Shown here piece after piece: positions 19,365 to 29,629 of a stretch of 64,000 nucleotides of DNA. Both the position numbers and the translations under genes were made by a program. The notes below the pieces were generated by a model. The model was not told the origin of the DNA and did no database searches. It was given only the letters and a program-made list of their open reading frames with translations. How positions within the stretch are numbered: position 1 is the stretch's first letter; each line of letters begins with the position of its first letter. Origin of the DNA: Flavobacteriaceae bacterium (GTDB lineage: Bacteria; Bacteroidota; Bacteroidia; Flavobacteriales; Flavobacteriaceae); NCBI GenBank assembly GCA_031277535.1, contig JAITMD010000017.1:19767-83766 (forward strand), given 5' to 3'.

Positions 19365-20393
19365 ATGTCAAATACAACAACATTCGTCTTACTAAAAGGC
19401 AATCCTACAAGTTGGAGTGTTAAGCAGAATGGCTTAATGATTGAAAAAAAAGGAGTCGGCTTAAAGTTTGCTGCATACTTTCCAGGTCAGGATTCAATAT
19501 TTGTTGAGGATATAAAAAACAAAGATTTAAAACCTCAATTGATTCCTGCTTTTGAGTTTAATCCATCAACTAACAAAACAGAATTAACCATACCTAATAC
19601 AGATGTTAACCTTATTACTTTATTAAAGTTACACCCGCATTATGGTAAAAAGTTTGAGGTGTTTAGTGAAGAAATAGAAAGCGAAAGAGCTTTATCTAAA
19701 TACAATAACATTGAAAAAGCATTGAAATTACTTGAGTCAGCAAATGATTTAGAGGTAAAAGCTAAAGGTGTTGTTGTTTTAGGTGTTGATGCGATGCATT
19801 ATGTTCCTTCTGTTGCAATGTCTAAAATGAAAGAAGTAGCATTTAACAATCCTACTCAAGTCATTTCTAAAATTGAAGGCATTGATTACGAATCACAATT
19901 TATAGCGGCTAAAGCTTTTATTGAAAGAATCATAAAAACAAATATTGGACATACTGCTGTAGTTTGGTCAGATACTGAAAATATAATCACAACATTAGGT
20001 ACTGGCGAAATAGGAGTTGAAAAGCTTGGAAGATTGCTTGCTCAAAGCAATGAACAAAGTTATAATATGTTGCAGATTATTTCTCAAAAATTAGGCTTTG
20101 AAACACAATCAGAAGCACAAACACAATCAGCACCTGTTAATGATGTTTCAGATCAAGAGCTAAAAGAGAAGGATGCAGAAATTGAAAAACTTAAAGCAGA
20201 ATTAGAAGCTGTAAAACAAAAAAGTATTCAAGAGATAAACCCTCCAACACAGACAGAAAGTACAGAACAAACTGTAACTGATGAAATGACTTTAGAAGAA
20301 GCTACTGAAAAGTACATTGAAAAGTTTGGGAAAGAACCTGGTCCTACTGTGAAAAACGACCTTGAGTGGATTTTGAAAAAACTAAAAGAATAA
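19365..20393 (+). CDS. Head-associated structural protein
   Basis: 342 aa. The N-terminal two thirds are a mixed alpha/beta domain, followed by a coiled coil (residues about 255-285, ELKEKDAEIEKLKAELEAVK) and a short C-terminal helix-loop domain with EKFGKEPGP. Lies between capsid and ring proteins and is bracketed by two hairpins, suggesting a separate dose. Family unknown to me; an auxiliary head or decoration role is inference. Confidence 0.6.
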   Translation: MSNTTTFVLLKGNPTSWSVKQNGLMIEKKGVGLKFAAYFPGQDSIFVEDIKNKDLKPQLIPAFEFNPSTNKTELTIPNTDVNLITLLKLHPHYGKKFEVFSEEIESERALSKYNNIEKALKLLESANDLEVKAKGVVVLGVDAMHYVPSVAMSKMKEVAFNNPTQVISKIEGIDYESQFIAAKAFIERIIKTNIGHTAVVWSDTENIITTLGTGEIGVEKLGRLLAQSNEQSYNMLQIISQKLGFETQSEAQTQSAPVNDVSDQELKEKDAEIEKLKAELEAVKQKSIQEINPPTQTESTEQTVTDEMTLEEATEKYIEKFGKEPGPTVKNDLEWILKKLKE

Positions 20394-20398
20394 ATCTT

Positions 20399-20425
20399 AA
20401 AGCACTCGAAAGAGTGCTTTTTTTA
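20399..20425 (+). terminator. Intrinsic terminator inside the structural operon
   Basis: AAAGCACTC pairs with GAGTGCTTT around GAAA, followed by Ts. It comes between two structural genes of the same direction, so it must be leaky or suppressed in the late phase. Confidence 0.85.
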
Positions 20426-20438
20426 ACTCATTACGTGT

Positions 20439-21125
20439 ATGTATCTAATTGATTTAGTTTATCGAACTGTTTTAACTATTGCGAACTCAGATGTTAGGGG
20501 CAATATAAAACCTTCTGAAATACGTTTACTTATAAATACCTCAATCGAGGAGATTTATGAGTCTTATTTCTATGAATTAAACCGAATGCTTAATAGGCAA
20601 AACAAAGGTTTAATAGGTAAAGGAATAGAGAATATTCCTGACTTGATAAGAGATAAAATAAACTACTACTTAAAAAACGCTACAGTAAGTATATCAGATG
20701 GTAGAGGTGCTTTACCTGCAGATATTAGATATGTTGAAAGTGCTTTTTACAATGATACAGAAGTAGAGATATTAAAATCAAATAAAGAATTTCAATTAGT
20801 TAAAAATGTATCAAACAAATCTTATCCAGTTTGTTTTAAAAACGACTCTGTAATTACTGTTTCTCCTAAAGCAATAGATAGTATTGAAGTATCTTATTTA
20901 CGTAAGGTTAAAGTTCCTAATTGGACTTATGTAAACGTAAGAGGTACAGAAGTTTTTAACCCATCAGCTGCAGATTTTCAAGATTTAGATATGCATTCAA
21001 GCGAGATATCTAATATCGTTATTCGCACATTACAAAAAGTAGGCATCAATTTAAAAGAGCAGGACCTACAACAAATTATGCAACAACAGCAAAACATTGA
21101 GTTTAACCAAGAAATTCAAAGCTAA
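20439..21125 (+). CDS. Tail ring/connector protein 1
   Basis: 228 aa. Helical N-terminus (residues 1-80), beta domain (85-165), and C-terminal helix with a Gln run (QQIMQQQQNIEFNQE). The segment with DLDMHSSEISNIVIRTLQKV matches a C-terminal helix seen in ring proteins of crAss-like and related Bacteroidota podoviruses. It probably forms a ring under the portal. It overlaps the next ring gene by one base. Confidence 0.6.
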   Translation: MYLIDLVYRTVLTIANSDVRGNIKPSEIRLLINTSIEEIYESYFYELNRMLNRQNKGLIGKGIENIPDLIRDKINYYLKNATVSISDGRGALPADIRYVESAFYNDTEVEILKSNKEFQLVKNVSNKSYPVCFKNDSVITVSPKAIDSIEVSYLRKVKVPNWTYVNVRGTEVFNPSAADFQDLDMHSSEISNIVIRTLQKVGINLKEQDLQQIMQQQQNIEFNQEIQS

Positions 21126-21952
21126 TGACAGACCAAGAATTCATATTAAATAAAGAAGAGCATGGAGCTTATCAATATGTTTCATTAAAGGAGGTTATTG
21201 ATAATATGCTTTTAGAAGGCTTTGATGATGATAGTTATTTAAAGAATACTTCGAGATATCGTCTATTACAATATGCAAAGCAAGGTATTAGAAAACTTAC
21301 AAGAAATGTTGCCAGTGACATATTAGCTTTTGAAATTACGGTACCGGACAACCTGGTAGTTGTATTACCGAGAGAGTATGTAAACTGGGTTAGAGTTTCT
21401 ATTGTTGTTGTAGATCCTGTTACAAATGGAAATATGCTACAGCCATTAAATGAAAATAGAAATATTCAAACCGCAATTGGTTATTTACAAGACCATAAGG
21501 GAGATATTCTATTTGATAACAAAGGAATGATTTTAAAATCTGATTCTTCTAATGCCTATGCAAATGGATATAAAAGATATAAAGTTTCTGATATTGGAAG
21601 TTGTGGACCAGGTAGATTTATAGATACAAGCAAAGTATCAAAATATGGAGAATTTGTTATTGATGAAAGAAAAGGTGTTATGCTTTTTAGTTCTGATTTA
21701 ATGGATAAAGAAGTTGTTATTGAATATGTATCAGATGGCTTACAAGGTAAATTGACAGATGAAGAAATAACAATACACAAAGACTTGCAAGAAACTCTTG
21801 AGAACTGGATATACTACTCTTGTATAGAACGTAGGAGAAATGTACCTGCAAATGAAAAGCAACGCGCTTTATTAAGATACAAGACAACTCTTCACGATGC
21901 TAAAATTGATAGATTGAATTTAAAATTATACGAAATCTCAAGACACTTTTAA
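21125..21952 (+). CDS. Tail ring/connector protein 2
   Basis: 275 aa. It carries YVNWVRVSIVVVDP near residue 82 and KYGEFVIDERKGVMLFSSDL with IEYVSDGL near 180-205, a layout I know from ring proteins of crAss-like phages. It likely stacks with the product of 20439 between portal and muzzle. It ends 2 bp before the 1443-aa gene. Confidence 0.65.
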   Translation: MTDQEFILNKEEHGAYQYVSLKEVIDNMLLEGFDDDSYLKNTSRYRLLQYAKQGIRKLTRNVASDILAFEITVPDNLVVVLPREYVNWVRVSIVVVDPVTNGNMLQPLNENRNIQTAIGYLQDHKGDILFDNKGMILKSDSSNAYANGYKRYKVSDIGSCGPGRFIDTSKVSKYGEFVIDERKGVMLFSSDLMDKEVVIEYVSDGLQGKLTDEEITIHKDLQETLENWIYYSCIERRRNVPANEKQRALLRYKTTLHDAKIDRLNLKLYEISRHF

Positions 21953-21954
21953 CT

Positions 21955-24900
21955 ATGCCAAATATTAGAAGAACATTTGTAAAAGGAGTAATGAACAAAG
22001 ATGTTGATGAACGTCTTTTGGATGATGGGTATTTTCGTCATGCTGAAAATGTTGTCATCAATACTTCAGAAGGTAGTGATGTAGGAGCAATTGAAAAGTG
22101 CCTATCAAACAAGCAGCTTACATTTTTAGATTTAGGAAGTGATATTAATGTTGTTGGTTCATATTCTGACGAGGCAAAAAAGAAACTTTATTGGTGGGTA
22201 GTATCTGCATTTAATAAGTATGTTTTTGAGTATGATTTAAGTACAAAAGCTGTGTATAAGTTATTACACGAAAGTAGATTAAAAAACGAAGATTTTATTC
22301 TACGATTTAATAAGAATACACAAATAACAGGTATTGGGAAGATACTATCTGAGGATATCAAGAAAGATATGCTTGTATGGACCGATAATGTGGGCGAGAT
22401 TTGCTCTATTAATATTGAGAGATCTAAAACTTATGATAAAAATGGCTTTACAAAAGAAGATATTTTTCTAATTAAGAAACCACCTGTAAAAGCTCCAATA
22501 AGCAACTTGATTTATATTAAAACAGATTCAAATAATATTGAGGAGCGTTTTATATCATTTGCTTATCGATATAAGTATCTTGATGGCGAATACTCTGCAT
22601 TATCTCCATTTTCTAATTATTCTTTTGAACCAAAAGGAGTAGAGATTGATTATGACACACAAGAAAATAACGGAATGATAAACCGTTACAATGGAGTTCA
22701 AGTATCGTACAATAGTGGAGGAAAACAGGTAAAGGAAATACAAGTTATAGCTAAAGAAAGTAGATCTAATAACTGCTATATAATTGAAACATTTAATAAG
22801 AAGAAATTATCTATTACAGATGATTCTATTCAGTCAATCATTTATTCAAACAATAAGCTGTATAAGGTCCTTCCTGAAAAAGAATTATTCAAAGAATTTG
22901 ACAATGTACCTCGAAAAGCAAAAGCATTAACTGTAGTTGGAAATAGACTTGTATTTGGTAACTATACAGAAGGTTATCATATGGTTGATTCTACAGGAGC
23001 AGATATTAAACCAGACTTTAATGTATCAGTAAAAAGTTATGATATTGGTAAATCAATTGAGCAAGGTAATGTAGCGAGTTACAATAACAAATACTTAGTT
23101 ATTAAAGATTCAAAAACATTCTATAAGAAAGGATATTCTATGAATCTATTAATGACAATTATTAATGATTCTGGAGGTTCTTTATCCCAGGATAAAACAA
23201 TGATTGATACAGAGTTTTTCTATGACTTTAAAAAGGATTATACCACATTAAAAGATTTAATTACTGAATCTGATTTTATTGATTTTATAAGTTATGTTAA
23301 TGATTTTATTGCAAAGAACATTACTAATTATAAAGATTACGAAAGTACAAGTGCATTAAAAAAACCTGTGACAATTGAGGCTAAATATGATGATGTTGAA
23401 AGAGAATTATTTTTTGAGGTTAAATTTGGGTGGATTTACTACATAGGAGAAGATGGAAAAGAATGGCTTAGTAACCTATATGCTAAGTTCTCAAATAACT
23501 CTATTATAAAACTTAACGCAATTGGCTCTTTTAAATCAGCAAAAACAAATAGAGATTATGAAGTTGCAATAATTTATGAAGATGATTTTAAGAGATCATC
23601 TACAGCAATTACTTGCTTGAATAACTCAACACATATTGGTATTGAAAGGTCAATAAAAGTAAACAAGTTAGAGGTATCAATTAATCATAGGCCACCAGCT
23701 TGGGCTAAAACATATCGATTAGCTGTTAAATCAACAGCTAACACATATGAAACAATTTATATAAGTGTTTACTTTCCTTATGAGGGTTATGTTTATTGCA
23801 AATTAGAAGGCACTTCTAAGGACAAAGTAAAAGAAGGAGATACTTTAATTCTTAAGAAAGATTCAGGTAAAGAAGCTTCTTCTGTACTTACTGTAAAAGT
23901 TTTAGAAAGAGCTTGGAAGGACAAGGATTTTTTGAAAGGAAATAAAGACCAAAGTGGAAATGATATTGTAGAGCCAGAGGGGATTTATATAAAAATAAAA
24001 CCTGTTGGTTTTGTAATGGATGAAAGTAAGTTTAATACTGTTTCTGAGAATACTGGTGCAAACTCTCGAAGTAGCAGTACAAGAGTTGGCAATAATGATT
24101 ATGCAAGAATAAGAACAAAACCATTTTCAGAAAGTGATGGCTCTCCTTTGAAATTAAATCAAGGTTCTGTAATTCAAGTTTGGATTAAATCAGCACATTG
24201 TCCTGATGCTGGTTGGCAAGAAAACATATTCAGTAAAACATACAATATCAATAAACTTAATTATGATTTTAAACAATGGTATGATGATGAAATAGGAAAT
24301 AAGGCTCAATTATGGGGGAATGAAGGTAACTCTATTGATGATTACAAACCATTCATAAATATTGATAATAATAATGTAATGACTATTATATCCACTAAAA
24401 GACATTTGAGTGGAAATAGGGCTTCGTATTTAGATATATCTATTGTTGTTCGTCAAAATAATGGGATATACATCTTCGAAACACAAGAAGAAAAGAAAGT
24501 AGATGTAGGTATATTCTATAAAACGAGTCAAGTGTTTCATATTATTAATGGAAGGCACTCAGGAGAAAATCCTAATATGCCAATTGTAGGAGATAAAATA
24601 AAACTTGAACTTGACTTTCATAATTGTTTTGCTTTTGGAAATAGTGTAGAATCATATAAGATAAAAGATAACTTCAACGCAAATTCATTAGGATTAGATT
24701 TAATGACTACTGCTACAAGTGAAGATGATTATGCAGAAATTACTCGTTATTCTGACTTAACTTATTCAGAAGCTTTTATTGAGAGTACAGGTATCAATGG
24801 TATCAACTCATTTAACAGGAGTTTGCTAAATTGGAAAGAACTCGATAAGGGTAATGGATGGGTGCAAAAGATTGTTTCGAGAGATAGCAACTTGCTTGTT

Positions 24901-26286
24901 TTTCAAACCGAAAAAGTAGGACAAGTAATGTTTGGGAAAGATGTAATGTATGGAGCTGATGGAGCTGCCAATATTACTAAAGTGCCTTATATACTTGGCG
25001 AATATGTTGCTTACTCAGGAGAGTATGGAATGTCACACCCTGAGTCTTTTGAAATGGAAGGTAACAGGGTTTATTGGATTGATGCAAAACGTGGCCATGT
25101 ACTTAGATTATCAAATAATGGAATTACACCAATCACTTATGGTATGGAAGGCTTCTTCCGCGATGAATTATCAAGTAAATCAGATTGGAAAATATTAGGA
25201 GGATACGATCCTTACACTAAGCTTTATAATATCACTTTCTTTGAACGTAATCAACTTAAATATGTGTTTGATAGTAATACGGAGATAATTAAATTTAAAG
25301 AAACAGAAGCGTTTAAATACGATTTAGGCTTAGGAAAACTTAATGGTGATGCTAAATTACAGTATAATATTACAGATGGTAGAGCGACTATTGAGGCAAT
25401 TGTGGATGGTAGAAGATATGTAGAATCAAATGTTTCTGGAATAGGCGAAATGCTTATTAGAATGGAAAAAGTTAGTTTGCAAGACTTATTGCTTGAAACT
25501 ACAATCACACCTGTAACAGATGAGGTTTCTTATACTATTAAAAATATAGCTCCACAAGGTACAGATATTGGAATTACAATTATTGTAATTAGTGAAGAAG
25601 CTGTCTATGACGTATCTGCTTTAGTTGGCTTTAAATGGGGGCAAGGTCAGTATTACTATAATGATGTTTCTTTAGATACAAAAACAACTAACTTATTCCT
25701 AACTGAAATAGGAAAACAAGGTATAGGTAAATTCATAGGACTTAATTCATTACTTAATATGACTGTTAAGTCAGATAAGAAATATAACTATGATAAGGAC
25801 CATATTAAAATGCGTTATCTATCAAGTGATACTGAATACAAAGAAGAACAACTATCAGAGATTATTGATAGATCAATGGAAGTTTATTTGACAGATGAAA
25901 AAGAAGGAGATGTAAATATTCAAATAAGTAATGTTATCGAATCAAGACCAGAGAAGTTTAAGTATTTGATTTTTGAGTTTAAAAAGACAGATATAGATAC
26001 AAACAAGCTTTTACCACCTGCAAGTGCTAAAATATTGTCAGCAGTAGAAAATATAGCTAATCTTCAAATAATTTATGGAAACAATCAAAAAGAAGTTGTT
26101 AGCTATAATATTCGTTATCGTTCAAAATCTTCTGATGAATGGCTTGACTATTTTGTAGTTGAAAAAACTAAAGAGGAATCTGTAATAAGAGAATTTAAGC
26201 TTAAAATACCTGCAGAAGATGCTTTGTTTGTTGTGGCTTCTGTTGATAGAGAAGGATTAACATCTGAATATATAAACTTTGAATAA
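21955..26286 (+). CDS. Tail hub/muzzle (stabilisation) protein
   Basis: 1443 aa. The start has FVKGVMNKDVDERLLDDGYF and then RHAENVVI, the typical opening of 'tail stabilisation' or muzzle proteins of crAss-like phages (proteins of about 1400 aa closing the tail nozzle). The body is beta-rich; the last 100 residues resemble a fibronectin-type domain (VSYNIRYRSKSSDEWLDYF). Position after the ring proteins supports the role. Confidence 0.7.
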   Translation: MPNIRRTFVKGVMNKDVDERLLDDGYFRHAENVVINTSEGSDVGAIEKCLSNKQLTFLDLGSDINVVGSYSDEAKKKLYWWVVSAFNKYVFEYDLSTKAVYKLLHESRLKNEDFILRFNKNTQITGIGKILSEDIKKDMLVWTDNVGEICSINIERSKTYDKNGFTKEDIFLIKKPPVKAPISNLIYIKTDSNNIEERFISFAYRYKYLDGEYSALSPFSNYSFEPKGVEIDYDTQENNGMINRYNGVQVSYNSGGKQVKEIQVIAKESRSNNCYIIETFNKKKLSITDDSIQSIIYSNNKLYKVLPEKELFKEFDNVPRKAKALTVVGNRLVFGNYTEGYHMVDSTGADIKPDFNVSVKSYDIGKSIEQGNVASYNNKYLVIKDSKTFYKKGYSMNLLMTIINDSGGSLSQDKTMIDTEFFYDFKKDYTTLKDLITESDFIDFISYVNDFIAKNITNYKDYESTSALKKPVTIEAKYDDVERELFFEVKFGWIYYIGEDGKEWLSNLYAKFSNNSIIKLNAIGSFKSAKTNRDYEVAIIYEDDFKRSSTAITCLNNSTHIGIERSIKVNKLEVSINHRPPAWAKTYRLAVKSTANTYETIYISVYFPYEGYVYCKLEGTSKDKVKEGDTLILKKDSGKEASSVLTVKVLERAWKDKDFLKGNKDQSGNDIVEPEGIYIKIKPVGFVMDESKFNTVSENTGANSRSSSTRVGNNDYARIRTKPFSESDGSPLKLNQGSVIQVWIKSAHCPDAGWQENIFSKTYNINKLNYDFKQWYDDEIGNKAQLWGNEGNSIDDYKPFINIDNNNVMTIISTKRHLSGNRASYLDISIVVRQNNGIYIFETQEEKKVDVGIFYKTSQVFHIINGRHSGENPNMPIVGDKIKLELDFHNCFAFGNSVESYKIKDNFNANSLGLDLMTTATSEDDYAEITRYSDLTYSEAFIESTGINGINSFNRSLLNWKELDKGNGWVQKIVSRDSNLLVFQTEKVGQVMFGKDVMYGADGAANITKVPYILGEYVAYSGEYGMSHPESFEMEGNRVYWIDAKRGHVLRLSNNGITPITYGMEGFFRDELSSKSDWKILGGYDPYTKLYNITFFERNQLKYVFDSNTEIIKFKETEAFKYDLGLGKLNGDAKLQYNITDGRATIEAIVDGRRYVESNVSGIGEMLIRMEKVSLQDLLLETTITPVTDEVSYTIKNIAPQGTDIGITIIVISEEAVYDVSALVGFKWGQGQYYYNDVSLDTKTTNLFLTEIGKQGIGKFIGLNSLLNMTVKSDKKYNYDKDHIKMRYLSSDTEYKEEQLSEIIDRSMEVYLTDEKEGDVNIQISNVIESRPEKFKYLIFEFKKTDIDTNKLLPPASAKILSAVENIANLQIIYGNNQKEVVSYNIRYRSKSSDEWLDYFVVEKTKEESVIREFKLKIPAEDALFVVASVDREGLTSEYINFE

Positions 26287-26288
26287 CT

Positions 26289-27008
26289 ATGAGAACACTT
26301 GGATTTAAAGAAAAAGAGAAAGGATGGGTTAGTTTCTTCTCATTTACACCTCAAGCTTATTTACGTTTAGGAGGTGTTGCTTATGCTATTCATCAAGGTA
26401 ATTTGTGGCAACAAAATGACAAAAATAACCCAATAGTAAATACATTTTTTGGAGTCAGATATCCATCTAAAATAAGTACTGTATTTAATGATGCACAAAC
26501 AGAAGACAAGATCTTTAAAACATTTGTTATTGAAGGTAGTGCTTCTTGGGATGTTTCACTTAAAACAAACCTTACAGAAACTACTTTAGTTAATACAGAG
26601 TTTGAAAAGAAAGAAAGTAGATATTTTGCTTATTTGCGAGGTAATGAAAATGAAACAGATTTTAATGGAAACTCTCAAGGAGTAGGTGTGTGTATGGATC
26701 ACAATTCAGATACATTCACTTTTCAATTTGTAAGCGAATTAGTTAATGTTGGAGATACTTTGTTTGTTCTTGATAATGATCAAGAGGTAAAGCTTGGAGT
26801 AATAAAATCAAAGACACCAGAAGAAATAACGATTGACACCCCAACTACTTTATCATTTAGAGGAATGTTTTTCTTTTCAGCAAAGAATAGCCGTATTGAT
26901 GGAGGGGAAATAAGAGGTTACTATGCAGATGTGGAATTAACTAATAACGATGGTAAACAAGTAGAGTTGTTTGCTATCAATTCTAATATTGTGAAAAGTT
27001 ATGTTTAA
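26289..27008 (+). CDS. Hypothetical tail protein after muzzle
   Basis: 239 aa, beta-rich. It has GWVSFFSFTPQAYLRLGG near the start and a KNSRIDGGEIRGYYADVEL strand near the end. No enzyme motif. Directly downstream of the muzzle gene (2 bp) and overlapping the next ORF by 8 bp, so a nozzle or plug component is likely. Family not recognised with certainty. Confidence 0.6.
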   Translation: MRTLGFKEKEKGWVSFFSFTPQAYLRLGGVAYAIHQGNLWQQNDKNNPIVNTFFGVRYPSKISTVFNDAQTEDKIFKTFVIEGSASWDVSLKTNLTETTLVNTEFEKKESRYFAYLRGNENETDFNGNSQGVGVCMDHNSDTFTFQFVSELVNVGDTLFVLDNDQEVKLGVIKSKTPEEITIDTPTTLSFRGMFFFSAKNSRIDGGEIRGYYADVELTNNDGKQVELFAINSNIVKSYV

Positions 27009-27402
27009 ATCAAGGTTGTTAGAAGAATCCGATTATCCTCAATTGGTAGAATGGTGGAAGTGGCATAGGTTTGCTCCACCATTACAAGAAATGCTTCCTG
27101 ATAATGGAACCTGTGGTATTATGTTATCGAAAGATGGAGTTGATATTTGTGCAGGTTTTATCTACTTCACAAACTCTAAAATGTGTTGGATAGAGTTTAT
27201 CGTTTCGAATCCAGATTATAGAGAATCAGACAGAAAAGAATGTTTGGAATTGCTTATTAATTCTCTTTGTGAGTTAGCAGGTAGTTATGGTTTTAAAGTT
27301 GCTTATACTAATCTTAAAAACGCTTCTTTAATAGATAGATTTACTGATTGTGAGTTTGTTAAAGGTTCTGTAAACACTACAGAAATGATTAGGATGTTAT
27401 AA
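27001..27402 (+). CDS. GNAT-like acetyltransferase fold protein
   Basis: 133 aa. The order of elements fits a small GNAT domain: LLEESDYPQLVEWWKWHR at the start, a strand with CAGFIYF, WIEFIVSNPDYRES near residue 62 and a C-terminal strand FVKGSVNT. The classical acetyl-CoA loop Q/RxxGxG/A is not clear (DRKECLEL stands there), so activity is uncertain. It is embedded between tail genes, and similar small GNAT-like genes occur in Bacteroidota phage tail modules. Confidence 0.6.
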   Translation: MFKSRLLEESDYPQLVEWWKWHRFAPPLQEMLPDNGTCGIMLSKDGVDICAGFIYFTNSKMCWIEFIVSNPDYRESDRKECLELLINSLCELAGSYGFKVAYTNLKNASLIDRFTDCEFVKGSVNTTEMIRML

Positions 27403-27444
27403 TCAAAAACAATACTTCTTTAAATAATTATAGATTTTATTTAT

Positions 27445-27452
27445 TATCTTTG
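27445..27452 (+). promoter_or_regulatory. Late promoter -7 box, internal-virion operon
   Basis: TATCTTTG in the context ATTTTATTTATTATCTTTGA, almost the same as the box before the capsid operon. 32 bp before the ATG at 27484. Confidence 0.65.
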
Positions 27453-27483
27453 ATTGAGTTAATAAGTAAAATCTATTTTTATT

Positions 27484-28167
27484 ATGGCAGCAGCGATTAC
27501 AAGTGCAGCAATAGGTGTTGCAGCAGCAGGTTATTCAATTTACCAAGGAGAGGAACAAAAGAAAAAATCCAAACAAGAACTAAATGGTTATGATCGTCAG
27601 GCGTTAAGTAATGCAGCTGAGAGAATCCAAATATCTACTGTTGGAACAGATTTAATGCTTGAAGAATCTCAACGTACAGTTGCTAATGTAGTCGATGCTC
27701 TTCAAGGAGGAGGAAGCAGAGTATTAGGAGCTGGTATTCCTCAACTACAAGCAGGAATAAATAAAACAAATAGGCAAATTCAAAAAGACTTAGACGATCA
27801 AGTTATTCAAAGGGAATATGCAATTGCTCAAGAAGAAGGAAGATTGACAAATATTCGAGAGCAAAGAGATATGCAGAATATTGGCGCACTTCAAAGTCAG
27901 CATGCAGCAGGTGATCAAAATATGTGGAATGGAATTAATGCAGCTATTGCAGCAACAGGTTCTTTAGGTAGAGCAATTGAAGATAATAATAATGGAGGTA
28001 CTGGTACTGGTGGAAATGGTAGCGAAGATACAAAAGGAACAGGTAGTAAAAAAGGACTTGCTTCAAACGGATATTACAATCCATTCCAAAATATACTTCC
28101 TCCACAGTTTTCACCTGTTGATTTCACAACAGAAGGTAATATGTATAAAGGAAATAATATTGTATAA
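27484..28167 (+). CDS. Internal virion protein-like, Ala/Gly-rich
   Basis: 227 aa. Ala-rich hydrophobic start (AAAITSAAIGVAAAGYSIYQ) with a helical middle and a Gly/Asn-rich flexible C-terminus. This style matches T7 gp14-like ejection proteins that enter the membrane during DNA delivery. First gene of a three-gene operon ending in the giant cargo protein. Call by composition and context. Confidence 0.6.
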   Translation: MAAAITSAAIGVAAAGYSIYQGEEQKKKSKQELNGYDRQALSNAAERIQISTVGTDLMLEESQRTVANVVDALQGGGSRVLGAGIPQLQAGINKTNRQIQKDLDDQVIQREYAIAQEEGRLTNIREQRDMQNIGALQSQHAAGDQNMWNGINAAIAATGSLGRAIEDNNNGGTGTGGNGSEDTKGTGSKKGLASNGYYNPFQNILPPQFSPVDFTTEGNMYKGNNIV

Positions 28168-28169
28168 CT

Positions 28170-29621
28170 ATGGCCGGAAATCACACAAATGCTTACGCTT
28201 CTGCTGAACCAAATAGATTTTCATTAGCTGATACAATAGCTCAACAAGATCAACTCAATTTTCAAAGAGAAGAACAAAGAAGGCGAAATGAACAATTTGA
28301 ATATCAAAAAAAGAAAGAACTAAAGGAAGAAAGGCGAAAAAATGCCAAAGAGTTCTGGGATAATGCAAAACAAGTTGAGCTTACTGGTGTTACGCCAATT
28401 GATCAGCTATTATTTGGAATAGTAGATCAGGCTATGAACAAACATCTTGAGTTGTACAATGCTGTGGAATCAGGGAAAATGAGTTCTTATGAGGCTAAGC
28501 CTTCACAAGAAAGGCTTAACATGATTCCAAAGAGATTAAAGATGTCATATCAAAACCTAATGAGCGAGGTTAAATCTACAACAGATGCTATTTCTAAAGG
28601 AGAAATAGTATTGACTCCTGAAATTGAAAAATCACTAAAAAGTATAAGTGGAGGAAAAGGTACTATTAGATTAAATGATGATGGAAGTTTTGATTTTATA
28701 GTCGATGTAGATGGTGATGGTAATCTTGATGTTATTTCAGAACAAGAGTTTATGAATAAAAGTTGGATGCCTGATAAGATAAAGCGAATTGATCTTAATC
28801 AAATGTCCAACGAAATAGCAAAAGAGGTTGCTATTGTTGAAGAAGAATGGAGTAAAGGAAATACTGATTATCATACAAAATTCCCAAAAGAAGGTTCTAT
28901 AAAAGAACTTATAGCTGGTAGATTAAGTAATAACGATATTTTAAAAGGAGCTCTTTATGCAGGAGGTATTGAAGAGTTTAATTTTCCAACATCTGAAAGT
29001 ATAGATGCTTTAAATGATTATTTATTTAATCAAGTAAGTAATAGGGTAGATACATTTAACAAAAGTAAAGTCGATAGAAATCACCAATTAGCTGTTGATA
29101 AATTCAAGTATGAACAAGGTAGAGATGCTAAAGCAGATGCCGAAAAAGCTGCAGCTGCGGCAGCTAAAAAGGCAGAAGGCACAAAAAACAATCTTTCAGA
29201 ACCAACTACTCCTACAGAGCAAGGATGGGGTAAAAACGACTTTAAGAGGATTCAAGAAGGAGCAAAAAGTGTTTCTATATCAGGTGGTGTAAAAATACCA
29301 AGTTTTAATGCTAAAACAAGTTCTACAGGTAAAGACAAAACAATTAAAGACGAAAACATAAAAGATCCAATTGTCCATAAATACACTTATAGTAATGATG
29401 GAAGAATATTAATGGATGTAGAGTTTGAGTCATCAAATATAGTTAAGAAAAAAGAAGTGAAAACTAAAGAAAGAAAGGTTGTTTTGGGCTCTAAAGAAAC
29501 AGAAGCTTATATAGCTAAAAATCAAAATATAACAGTTCAAGAACTTCGTGAGAGAGGAGGATACGCAGAGCAAAATATGAATAAGGAATCATCTAATGAT
29601 TTTGATTGGTCAAGTTATTAA
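28170..29621 (+). CDS. Internal virion/ejection-type protein
   Basis: 483 aa, charged and helical, with DVDGDGNLDVIS near residue 178, a calcium-loop-like motif, and an Ala/Lys-rich stretch near 320. Residues 15-60 (SLADTIAQQDQLNFQREEQ onwards) closely resemble residues 30-75 of the secreted protein at 56384. Position between the Ala-rich protein and the giant cargo protein suggests it is packaged in the virion. Function otherwise unknown. Confidence 0.65.
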   Translation: MAGNHTNAYASAEPNRFSLADTIAQQDQLNFQREEQRRRNEQFEYQKKKELKEERRKNAKEFWDNAKQVELTGVTPIDQLLFGIVDQAMNKHLELYNAVESGKMSSYEAKPSQERLNMIPKRLKMSYQNLMSEVKSTTDAISKGEIVLTPEIEKSLKSISGGKGTIRLNDDGSFDFIVDVDGDGNLDVISEQEFMNKSWMPDKIKRIDLNQMSNEIAKEVAIVEEEWSKGNTDYHTKFPKEGSIKELIAGRLSNNDILKGALYAGGIEEFNFPTSESIDALNDYLFNQVSNRVDTFNKSKVDRNHQLAVDKFKYEQGRDAKADAEKAAAAAAKKAEGTKNNLSEPTTPTEQGWGKNDFKRIQEGAKSVSISGGVKIPSFNAKTSSTGKDKTIKDENIKDPIVHKYTYSNDGRILMDVEFESSNIVKKKEVKTKERKVVLGSKETEAYIAKNQNITVQELRERGGYAEQNMNKESSNDFDWSSY

Positions 29622-29629
29622 TTAATAGT

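Noticed and set aside
27001..27402. Functional host-modifying acetyltransferase
   Set aside because: The acetyl-CoA loop is not clear and the gene is embedded among tail genes, so only the fold is claimed.
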